Source: Neospora caninum Liverpool (lineage: Eukaryota > Apicomplexa > Conoidasida > Eucoccidiorida > Sarcocystidae). From it: a stretch of 64,000 bases of DNA. Both the position numbers and the translations under genes were made by a program. The stretch spans positions 3,777,101 through 3,841,100 of the forward strand of contig NC_018396.1 of NCBI RefSeq assembly GCF_000208865.1, in the 5' to 3' direction. Under the pieces are notes generated by a model, which was not told the DNA's origin, made no database searches, and was given only the letters and a program-made list of their open reading frames with translations. Shown here piece after piece: positions 33,993-44,600 of this stretch (the first letter of the stretch is position 1; each line of letters opens with the position of its first letter).

Positions 33993-36900
33993 TCAGTTCA
34001 CCCAGTGAGAGAGCGACACAGAGGCCGTCTCGGCAAGAACCAGATGCCACCAAAGCTTTGGAATGAAGAGGACGTCGCCGGGGTGCACTTCCACCTCGAA
34101 GCCTTTTTTTCGATCAAACAACGGAAAGGCATGCAGACCTCTTCCCTCGCAATCGCCCTCTCTGTCCCGCTGCTCCCTCCGCCCCTCTTCACGCGAAAAC
34201 GCGGGAGTGTCTTCCCGTTCTGTCTTCCGGGTCTCGGGTGCGGGCACGCAGTCCTCTCGGCTTAAATACACTTCTTCGCGATCTGTTGTCTGTGGCAGTT
34301 TTGCATGCGCTTCCTCTTGGTTTGCCTCGCCGCTGTCTTCCTCGGTTTCCTCTGCGCGCTTCTCATCAGGCAGAGAAGACGCGGCTCGAGGAGGCGGGAG
34401 GAAAAGCCGGCGGCGCTTCTGGGCGCCCGCGGAGCCGTGCCTCTCCTTCCTTGTTTGTGTTTCTTTCCACTCTGGTTCTGAGTCGGGGCGCCCTCTCGTT
34501 TTGTCTCGCCCGTCTTCCGGATCTTCTGCTCCTTCGAGGAAACGCTCAAGAGGGACCCCGACGTGTTGGTGAGAGGCCCCTGCATGCACGGAAGAGAACG
34601 GGGATGACGCGGATCGTGTCGACGAGGCATCTGGTTGGTAACCGGATGCACGCGTGGTGCGCGCCTGGCACGGGTAATACTCGACTCTTCTAGAGTTTAA
34701 CCGCGACTTCCGGGACTGTATTATGACACTTTGAGGACATGCAAACGCACACGCGAGATATTCTCGGAGACACCGTCACAAGTTTAGATCTACACCGAAG
34801 CAGTGTAGTCAGTGCTCCGCATTGCTGTCGTGTCCTCAAATATACACACCAGTCGTCTAAGGCACTCCGGGCGTAATATGTCGGATAAAAATTGGAGTTT
34901 TATCCTCGGATTGTGTCTATCAGCTTCTCCACACCGGCGCGTTAGAGAAACTTATAGTCTGTCGAACAGTTTTCCACCATTTTGGACGGCAGATAGAGGA
35001 ATCGTTTCCACTCGTTCTGAACCCAACTCACAAACTACATCTGACAATGGACTACCGTTCCTAATTGAATGCTGTCTCTTCATATTAGATGAAACTTCGA
35101 CAAGGTCGTTTGACTGGAGCGGGTGCCGCCGAGAGACTCGCGAGGTGTGCACAAAAAAAGTTCATTCGTTTGGTAAAAACAAAAGACTAGAAGTCACCAA
35201 TCTGAAGGGAAATACATCAGAGGAATACGGCGGATCAAACCCGAGAACGGTGTACGGGCTCCACTGTATCTCCCCTCTCTTCTCTCAGTGAGGCCGCGTT
35301 TCGGGGCCTCTCTTCCTTTTGCTTCCTTTCCCCGTCTTCCTCTGTCCTTCTCGCTTCTTCCGCCCGCCCGTTCCTGTGTCTCGCGTTCGGGTTTCAGCGC
35401 CTTTCTTCCCTCGCGCTCACAGCGACCGCGCCGCGGAGGAGCACGCGTCGGGAGAGCGACAGCTCGCGCTGCGCTTCTTTTCTTTTCTGCCGTTGCTGGT
35501 TCTCCCCCTCTGTTTCTTCCCAGTCTGGCTCCGGTCGAGAGCGTCGTTTCGCCTCGGTGAGTCAGCCCACCGTCTCTGCGGTGTGCCTAGCGTCTCTGCA
35601 TGCGCGGTTCCTGACTGTGAAACGTCTTCCGTCTCGCCTGCCTCGGCCTCCTCGCCTCACCTTTGGAAAAGGATAGAGCGACGCCGAGGCCTCCGGCGGA
35701 TAAAGCTGGAAGCGCTTGCGCCCCACAACTTGGACAAAGAAGTTCTGCCACTCGTCGGTGTGCGCCGGCGAGACTGTCCCTCTGGGCCCGATCCAGGCGA
35801 GGCGAATAAGGGTGTCGGAGTGAGCAGCTGCACAGCGTCGAAAAACGCGGGCCAGCAGAAAAACGCGCAGAGCGTGAAACCGAGACTGGTGGGCAAAACA
35901 GAGACAAGAAGCGGCGCCTTCGACCGCAGAAGAGTCGGACAGATCGCGGCGAGGAGACCAGCTGTCTCAGCCGATTCACGCGAGGCGACACAGGGCTCCA
36001 GCGTGTGTGCGAGGGAGAACAAGGGAGAAAAGGGAGAACACGGGAGAAAAGGGAGCAAGGTGCGAAAGGAAAAAAAGCGAAGGAGAAGGGAAAGAACACG
36101 GTTAAGACGAAGCATAACGCTACGAAGGACACGAGACCGATGAAGGCTTCAAACAGATCATGGGGTCGGGCGAGGACGAGAAGCACCAGACCACGACGCT
36201 GCCCCGTCGATCGCCCAGCCGCCCACGGTTAGGTGTCTACGAGCGCCATATTTCTGAGTGGGAACGGCAGGATTTAGTCGTCAGAGCTGCGAAGACCGGG
36301 TGAGGTTCGTGCAAAGGAGAGCTCACCGCAGAGAGCAAAGTCAGGCGTGGGACAGTCGGATGCGAGAGCGGGGACTTGCTCGAGAAGGGCGTGCTGCGCC
36401 ATATAGAGGATTGGCGCTGGAGAAGCTTGCCTTGGAGACGTCTTTCGCGTTCCGCCTCCAAGACGTTTGCGGGCCCCGGTCGTCCCTTGCGTCTGCCATG
36501 CGTCCGTCCCCTCTGCGTCTCCGTTCTCTTCGCGGCCGGCATCGCTTTCCTGCCTCGCTCCTGGGGCTCGCACTCCAGCTGCGAAGGCCCTTTCCGGCTC
36601 CTGTCCAGATTGGGAAGCAGAGGCGTACAGGCTCTCGCCAGGCGGAGGGGAGCGTCCGCACGCCTTGTCGCTGTCATCGGGCTCAGCGGCGTCTGTCGCG
36701 GTGTCGACCTCTGTGTCTTCTTGAGGCTGAAGGATGCTCGCGAGCAGTGTCTCTCCACGCATGAGCGTCTGTCCCCAGTCGTCCGCCGTGTAGGCTTCGC
36801 CGACTTCCACAGGCAGCAGGCGGTCGCCCAGCTTTTTCCGCAGAAAGCTCCAGTCGCGCCACTTTGAAATAGCTGGCCAGTGCGCCGCTCCGCCGCGAAT

Positions 36901-39127
36901 GAGGAGCGGCTGCTGGGGTGTGAACGCGCGGACGAAAAAATCCGAAAAAGAGAGTTCACTCCCCTCGACGGACGGCACCGGCCTCATCCCCCACCGACTC
37001 CTGGACGCTCGTGCGGCGCCCCGGCCGTCGCCCGCCCGTCTTCCGTCCGATTCGTTTTCAGAACGCCTGCGTTTTCTGCTCGTCTCTGTTGGCTCGAGTG
37101 GTGCGGCACCCGCGGAGGGAGAAGACGGAGCCGACGAGGAAATCGACGACGAAGACTCAGATGCAGAGGTCGAAGAGCATGGGGAATCTGCAGGATTTCC
37201 GGCGTCAAGTTTGCTCAGAACAGACTGGAGAAGATCGTAGACAGGCGTTTCGGGACCACCCATAATCAGCCCGAGATCTGCGTACCGGAACGCGAGACGA
37301 GAATACGGTTCCTGCCTGCCTCGACCCGCATGTGTGCCGGCGTCTCTTGTTTCTTCGTCAGACTCCTCTCCCTCAAGTTCTTCGCCTTTCTCGGATTCTG
37401 CGGGCCCTGCCGCGTGCTGCGCGTTTCCCTGAGCGGCTCCTCGAGGTCGGCTTCGCTCGTCCTGCGTCTCCGGTCCGGGTACCCCTTCTGTCTCTGCGCC
37501 CCGCCACTCGCCATCAGCTGCCGCATTGGCCGCGAAGAGCACAGACAGACAAAAGGCGCTGAAGGCGTAGAGCGCTCGAAAGGCCTGCGGGACGTCCGAC
37601 CACTTTCCTGCATGCAGCGCGCGCCAGCTAGCCATGTGCAGGGCGTCGACTCTCTCCTTCGTCTCGGCTAGCCAGTCGCGGCGCACGCGCACGCACAGCC
37701 CCGAGCACGCAGAGGCCAACGAAGGATGCGCCACGGCGGACAGCGAGACCGAACGCGATGACGAGGAGACACCGGAGGGCGGCGCGAAGGACGAGGCAGG
37801 GTCCGCGACGGCTGCGCAGGGTGCGGCAGCAGAGGCAGGAGACAGAAGAAAAGAAGCCCCTGAATCGGGCGCCCCTTCCCCTTCCACCTCCTCTCCCTTC
37901 TCTTTCCCCGCATGCGACTCGGAGACAGCCTCCGCTCCAGGGCCAGCTGCATCTGCGTGTCCGTCTCTGTCCTTCTCTCGCGGGTCCTCCGGCTCGAGGT
38001 TTTTCTCCTCGCCGGTGCGAGCCGAGTGAGAGGCTGCGCCACTCAGCTCGGAGAAGAGCGCCTGGCGGCCGAAGGCGGGGAGCAAGCAGAGAGGCGCTTC
38101 GCGGAACGCCTCGAGCGCGTCCCAGAAGAGCAGCCGGAGACCTTGGGGCAGATCTGCGTCGCGGTCGGCGGCAGCTTCTGCCAGTCGCCGCACGTAGCGC
38201 ACAACAGCGATATAAGAGTGACGAAAGAAACGTGGAGCGGGCGGCCAGGAAAGACGCAGAACGGCGGCAGAGGAAAACCCGACGAAGAGACAAGGCCGCG
38301 CGCGAGGGCGGCAAAGAGACACACAGGAGACGCGCGGGACGCCAGGCAGCGACAGGAACGAGGGCCGTCGTGGGCAGTCTGTTGGGCCTCAATGAACCAT
38401 GTGTTTCTGAGCCGAAAACGTTCAGGACTGGTGCATGTAGAAGAGATCAGGGAACACGGTATGTGCTGGAAACGCCCATATGGCCTGTACCAGAAATGTC
38501 GGACTGTCAGCGAAAAATTAGGGACGGAGACATCGCAACAGGAGAGGTACACGAAGGCGGCGAGAGGCCTCGGCAAACTCGACGGCTTCTGCTGCGTCTC
38601 CGAAACTCCACGCTGATGCAAGGATCTTTGTTCAAACAGAAAGGGACAGATTGAGCCGCTTGACCACCAGAAAGAAATACTGAAGAGACGCACCCTTTTC
38701 GAGGGCAGACAGCCTTGTCGACGAAGCGACAGAGACTCTTTCTACACAAGAGCCACCGCGTTTAAGGGAGAGGAAAGCCAGACCGAGAGAGAAACCCGCA
38801 GAGGCCTGCGTGACATGTCTTTGGAAAGCGGATCTACCCGGGAGAACAACGCAGCAGCTTACCTCGCTGGAAATACTCGAGAAGGCGGCTCAGCTCCGAG
38901 GTAGAGAAGAAACAGGTCCCGAAAAAGTGGAGAGCTCGAAGAAATCGACATCTTCTGCACGACAGCGCCGCATCGCCCTCGTCCCCCTCGAGGTGCGCCG
39001 GCTCGGCGCACTCCCCTGACGCTCGTAAAAGACGAACCCGTTCTCGCCTCAGCCGCTCCGAGCCTGCTTTTTCTGCCGAGCGCCGAGCGCTCCCTTCCTC
39101 CTGCCTCACCCCTCCGTTTCGCTCCAT
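33993..39127 (-). CDS. KDM8: JMJD5/KDM8-type JmjC 2-oxoglutarate oxygenase
   Basis: Exons: 39127-38863, 38177-36327, 35827-35661, 34579-33993; about 956 residues once one apparently missing base in exon 4 is allowed for. JMJD5 is a nuclear JmjC hydroxylase needing Fe(II) and 2-oxoglutarate. The JMJD5-specific N-terminal repeat region is visible (SWRALHAGKWSDVPQAFRAL, then FRYADLGLIMGG). The catalytic part reads PLLIRGGAAHWPAISKW, PVEVGEAYTADDWGQTLM, YMAQHALLEQVPAL, then LAWIGPRGTVSPAHTD with the HxD iron ligands (H728, D730), QNFFVQVVGRKRFQLYPP with the 2-oxoglutarate lysine (K743), and HPGDVLFIPKLWWH, whose last His (about 940) is the third ligand. Low-complexity acidic insertions occur in exon 2 and in exon 4 between NTSG and the last His. 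The 1081-base intron 3 is AT-richer. Start 39127 is the first ATG in frame; its context is weak. Confidence 0.85.
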
Positions 39128-39392
39128 CGCGCTCAAGCGCGCGCGTTTCTGCCTCCTCTTTTTTTTGTGTCGATTTTTTCACTCGGCTTTTGTCCCTCGT
39201 GCTCCGCAACTGGATTCAGTTCCCTCCCACCCGCCTTTTCTTCATCTCCTCTCTCTTCTCTCTGGGGCTTCCTCTCTGCCTCGTCAAAGAGACACCAGAC
39301 GAGACGCCCAATCCGACTCTGGTGATGATATGCATGCAATCATTGTTCTTTATATATGTAAATATATATAAATATGTGGATATACACAAATG

Positions 39393-39395
<3 letters not shown>

Positions 39396-39423
<28 letters not shown>
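39396..39423. repeat. TA microsatellite
   Basis: Perfect alternating AT run of about 14 units, preceded by a further 50 bases of TA-rich sequence. Confidence 0.85.
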
Positions 39424-39675
39424 CTGTAAGGCTGCTGCAGGATTGCTGCTCCTCACCACACCCTGCTCTGAGTTACCTGAGATGGATCTCGGCCGCGGAG
39501 AGACAGCGGAAAGGTCTCAACGTTGAGGAATGAAGGTTTCTGTTCGAGAAAAGTTGAAGCCACAGGGCCCGTCCCGTCTCAATCCGTAGACTGGAAAAGA
39601 GCCTTGTCTACAACTCGTCTCCGGCTACATTGAATCCAACCTTCGTGAACCAGTGCGTCAGAGACGGAGATCGAG

Positions 39676-39952
39676 GAGAGAGACAAAGTGAGGGAGAGAG
39701 ACAAAGTGAGGGAGAGAGACAACGTGAGGGAGAGAGACAAAGTGAGGGAGAGAGACAAAGTGAGGGAGAGAGACAAAGTGAGGGAGAGAGACAAAGTGAG
39801 GGAGAGAGACAACGTGAGGGAGAGAGACAAAGTGAGGCAGAGAGACAACGTGAGGGAGAGAGACAACGTGAGGGAGAGAGACAAAGTGAGGGAGAGAGAC
39901 AAAGTGAGGGAGAGAGACAAAGTGAGGGAGAGAGACAAAGTGAGGGAGAGAG
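39676..39952. repeat. 18-bp satellite, about 15 copies
   Basis: Unit GAGAGACAAAGTGAGGGA with period 18; copies differ mainly at one A/C position (CAAAG or CAACG), and one has GGCAG for GGGAG. Because 18 is a multiple of three it keeps frames open on both strands, producing false ORFs (ERDKVR, LSLTLS). Related purine-rich CAGAGGTACAGAGG repeats continue to about 40030. Confidence 0.95.
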
Positions 39953-40534
39953 AAAGGAGCGGAGACAGGGAGGCAAAGAGACACAGAGGTACAGAGGCAG
40001 AGAGACACAGAGGTACAGAGGCAGAGAGAGCGACGAAGAAAGAGGGAGAGACGGAGAAGCCAGCAGAAAGAAGTGAGAACCGTCAGCAGGAGATAAACAC
40101 CAGAGGGAAACTACGAGAGGTGAGAGGCCGAGGCTGTTTTCCTCGCGGCTGCGATGCCGACTAGCTGCGGCGAATTAGGGTGCGTCATCTCGCGCCCCTG
40201 GGCACCAAAGAAAACGCCAGAGGCCGACAAAGGAGACCCAGAAAAAGTGAGAGAAAAGAGAAAAGTAACGTGGGAAGAAGCCGATTTTGTTCGTCACTGT
40301 TGTCTTTTCCAGGCGTCACGAGACCACGAGCTGTCACCACGAGCGCGCGTGAGTTGAATCGTTGCATGCGTGTCGATTCGACCGAAAAAGGAGACAAGAA
40401 GGCTCCAGCTTTTCTTCATCTCCTTGTCCTCTGTAATGCTTCTCTTCTTGTTTAACAGCGTATCTCTTCCTGTCTCTGTGTTGTCTCCTCTCCCCCTTCT
40501 CCTTCCTTCATCTCTGGGCAGCAGCGAAACAGCT

Positions 40535-40546
40535 GGCATGCATGCC
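40535..40546. promoter_or_regulatory. GGCATGCATGCC palindrome
   Basis: A perfect 12-base palindrome with two overlapping TGCATGC-type cores, 1.1 kb upstream of the UBA4-like ATG and 1.4 kb upstream of the JMJD5-like ATG. TGCATGC is an established Toxoplasma promoter element; function here is inferred from position. Confidence 0.35.
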
Positions 40547-41657
40547 TCCGCATCTTACTCGCATGTGTTTGTGGCTGGGTCTTCTCACAAGTTTTCCTAG
40601 TTTCCGCAGCGTCTGCTGTCTCCTCTTGTTTCCCCCTTTTCTTTCCTTCCCTCTCTTCACATTCGTGTTGGGTTTTTTTGCCTTTGCTCTTCTTCTCTCC
40701 CGTCTCTCCTGTTCTTCCTTCTCTCTTCCAGTCCCTGCGTCGCCCTCGGCCGAGCTCCGCCCTGCGGGGCGAGCTGTCTCCTTCTTCAAGAATTCTTCCG
40801 CTCTCCTTCCATCCTGCCACTACGTCTTTGCTTCTTCGCTTTTCTCCGTTCTTTCGCCCCTCGCTGTTCCTGCGCACAGACGGGAGTGCCTTCGCGCCTT
40901 CTGAGACTGGAAGGCGAGACGGCGATACCGACAGAGGCAAACAGAAGCGGCGCACCAAGAAAAGGCCGTTTGTAGGAACCTGGCAATTCCGTTCTATACT
41001 GGGTATCACGGAGTCTAGCTCCGCTCGGTTTCCAGTCTTCTGAAATTGCCCTGTCTGTACTTGTTCTTTCTGCTCTGCCGAGCGCAGCGACAAAAACAAA
41101 AGGACAGAGAAAACCGTCCAGACTCGCCAGTGCCGTCGACGCTCTTTCGAGTGTGAAGGTGAGCAGCCGAGGCTTCTCCAGCTTTTTTCGCTTCTTCAAC
41201 CCAGCTCTTTCTTTTCCCTTCGACGCGTGCGGGGTGCGACGCGAGCGCGGAAATCCCAAGCGACGCCGACCGGCTGCCTCAGCCGAAAAAGAGCCTCTCC
41301 GGCTGATGCCGCTCTTGTCGATAGAACTGGCGAGCGGCCGAAGGAAGTCCTGGAGAGACCACGGCGGGTCCCTCCGGCTCAGGAAAGCTGGAACGAAGAA
41401 AGTGGGAGTTGTCCCTTCGTTTTCCGTGTCTCCGTTCGAGGGCAGAAACCCCGCGAAGCAATCGAGCGGCTGCAGGCGCTCGCGCGATCGGTGGTTTTCG
41501 CCTGTTGGAAAGCGAAGGAAACGCGTCTTTCTTCGCTGCCTCCAGGCCGAGTTTTCCAGACCTGCGTGCATGCAGACACTCTGCAGAGCCGCACCTGCTG
41601 AGAAGCAAAGGCGAAACGGGAGTTGAGTGGAGGCCTTCCGTTTTGTGTCTCTGCAAA

Positions 41658-44600
41658 ATGTCGACGCCTTCGCCCTTCTCTGCCAGTCTGTTCTTCTCCG
41701 GAGTCTTCCTCGGAACTGTTCTCGGCGCACGCCTGGCACGCGTGCGACTGAATCCGCCTTCCTCTTCCTCGTCTGCCTCTTCTTCGTTTCCTTCCTTGTC
41801 TTGTCTTGCTGACGTTCTTGGCGCTCTGTGGTATTCTTCGTGTGGTTCTGTGTGGGGTTCTGTGTGGGGCGGGTCTGAGCCCCGTCGGCCCTCTCCTGCG
41901 TCGCCTGCGTCATTCGGGCCCAGCGCGACCGAGGAACCCGAGCGCGGCGACGGGGCGAGAGAACCTTGTTCGCCAAGCGAGCTCCCTTCGCCCTCGCCCA
42001 GGCCGTCGGCGCCCCCGGACGACGCCGGCGGCAGCACCAGTGGAGACACTAGCGGCGGAGACAGTTGGGTTGACGTCGACAGCGTGAAGGGCGAAGAAGG
42101 GGCGAGCGCGCGCGAGGAGACAGAGACAGAGCGGCCGAGAGACACGCCGCCGGGCCAGCGCGTCCCGCGCCAGAGAGACGCCCTCGCGTGCGGGCTTTCT
42201 GCGAGGAGTCCGACGGCAGAGAAGCTCGCGCTTCCACTCTCTCCATGCCTGGTGCTCGAGGTGCCGGGCGAGTCTGCGGCTTCGCGGGAAACCCTCGACA
42301 CTCTCTTCCTGGTCCGTCGACTTGGCGATTTGCCTCGCCGTCTCTTCTCAGGTGTGCGCTGGCTAGCGGGCTCGCTTGCACGCGCGTCGCCGGCCGGCGC
42401 GGAGACACCTGTGGGGCAGCGGGACCGCGAGGAGACACTTTTTCTCGGTTCGCTGCGTGTTCCGGACGCCTGGTGGGGCGAGACGGCTGCCTACGCCCAG
42501 CGGTTTAGCCGCCAAGTGCTGCTGGCCTCGTGGGGCCTCTCGGCGCAAAGGCGTCTCCGGCAGAGCTCCGTTCTGATTGTGGGGTGCGGCGGCCTCGGCT
42601 GTCCAGCTGCTCTGTACCTCAGCGCCGCAGGAATTGGTGAGGCCCGGTCTCTGCACAGCTGATCCACGATAAACGATGCAGATCTGTCGAAACAGGTCAC
42701 GACTGAAGTTTTGAAAAACAGGAAAAGGGTCCAAGCATCACCCGCGGGACTGCCTAAGAGAACCAAAAGCATGCTTTCAGACCCAGCGGTTCAGACGACC
42801 ACACCTGACCCTGCTAACACAACTTGAATCGTTCCATGTATTTGGGGAAGGTCGGCAATCTCCGGTAAATCCCCCGAGTTGGACTGCGGATCGGCGATTC
42901 GACGCGACACCGCAGGGAGACCGACGCCTCCTCTCCAGGGCTCCTGATGACTAGTGATGCACTTGCACGAAACGGAGATCTACGGGCTGCCCGCGGTTGC
43001 GTTCGTCTGATTACGTTAGGATGCCTGGCCTTTCTCCACAGACACAAGCGTGTGAAGCGTCGCGCCTCCTCTCTTCCGGGGAGACTGAGGGGGCGGCGAG
43101 AGGGCCGAGAGGAGCCTGAGGGAGAAGTCTCAGAGCGGGACGGCCGCGGGTTTTCTCCGCGGAAGTCGTTTGGCGTGTTCGTCCTTGCACGGTACCTGGC
43201 CCGTCGACATGGAAACGCCGTCGCTCGCCGATCGCAGCATACTGTATACTCCCCCTTCTCGCTGCTGAGCGGGACCCGTGGAAATCACGAATGCGGGAAC
43301 TTCGCGTCTTGTGCTTTTTCGCGCATGCAGGTCGCCTGGGCCTCGTCGACGGGGACGACGTCGAAGTGTCTAATCTGCAGCGGTGCGTCAGGAAGGTTCG
43401 GAGCTGTTGACGCAGCGCGAGGGGAAAGGAACAGCCAGGCGGATGTCCAGGGAGGGTCGAGACGAATGAACGGCTGTTGTGTTAGGAAGTGAGCGTCCGG
43501 TACTCATGCAACTGTCTATACATAAATACAGAGTGACATATTTAGGTAAATGTATGTGCACTTACACGCTAAATCAAGTCGAGATCTACATAGAGACAGC
43601 GAGGCACCGTTATGGCGAACTCCGTGGCCACCAGTGAGCCGGTTTTCTCCACACCGCGGTGGAGGGTCAGCGCGTGGTCACTGCGTTTTGAGTTGCAGCG
43701 ACGCTTGTCCTGTGGAGTGTGTCCTTTCACCTTTTCCCAGGCAAGTCGCCCATACGGAAGCTCGCGCGGGGTGGACGAAAGTTCACTCGCTGCGTCACTC
43801 GTGTCGGGCCGTGAACTCGCAGGTTAGGATTCTCCGTTGGCTGGCTGTGCGCTGTCTCTGCTCCGGTCTGCCTGGAGCCTCGCGTCTGGTGAGAAGCCCG
43901 TTCTCGGCGCTTCTTCGACTCTCTGCATGCAAAATCTACAGTGTTTCGCTCGTCTGTCACGTTTTTTTCTGGCGACGCACCCCGCGGTTCGTCCGGCTCG
44001 GCTTCCGGTCAAGTTCACGCAGCGTGTCCTGCGTTTCGCCCTCTCGAGGGACAATCTGCATGCGTGCGCCGAGCGTCAAAAAGTCAGCTCTTGGGTTCTG
44101 TCTTGAGCGCGTCCAGGCGCCTTAGGAATGCGGCTGACCCCCGCGCCGGCCCGTCCAGGCGTCCCGGTGCGTCTTTGAGTCGCTCGGCACGCGGCGCCGG
44201 AGCTCGCGCCTCGCTGCAGGCTGCGCCTTTCAAACCTTTGCTGCTGCACTGCTACACCGTGCTTCAGGTTGTCGTGGAGACGTGCCCGTTCCACATCTCC
44301 TGGGAAAATGCACTGAACCTGGTGCGGCGGTTCGACGTGGTCATCGACGCAACCGACAACCAGCCCACAAGGTGCGCAAAGCGAACCTCCCGCAGGTGCC
44401 TTTCCAGCGCCAGCACCGGGATCTGTGCGCCTCCTGGCGCCGAGGTCTGGACGCGTGTTTGCCAGTCGAGAGACAGAAGCACAGCCTCGTTTTCGATTCG
44501 TTGCTTTTCCACGCTTGTGCTTGGGTTTGTCATCCGAGGCAGAGACAGAGACACAAACCGCCTTCCCTAGTCGAGGTGCTCGACGGATGCACGGGTAGGG

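Larger units (their letters stand above)
39128..41657. other. Divergent intergenic/promoter region
   Basis: Separates the minus-strand JMJD5-like gene from the plus-strand UBA4-like gene, so it should carry both promoters. It contains a TA microsatellite, an 18-bp satellite that is polypyrimidine on the minus strand, TGCATGC motifs, and a plus-strand T/C-rich block at about 40400-40900. An upstream ATG at 41409 is in frame with the UBA4-like start. Confidence 0.5.

Noticed and set aside
39579..40164. ORFs on both strands with LSLTLS or ERDKVR repeats
   Set aside because: By-products of the 18-bp satellite, whose length is a multiple of three.
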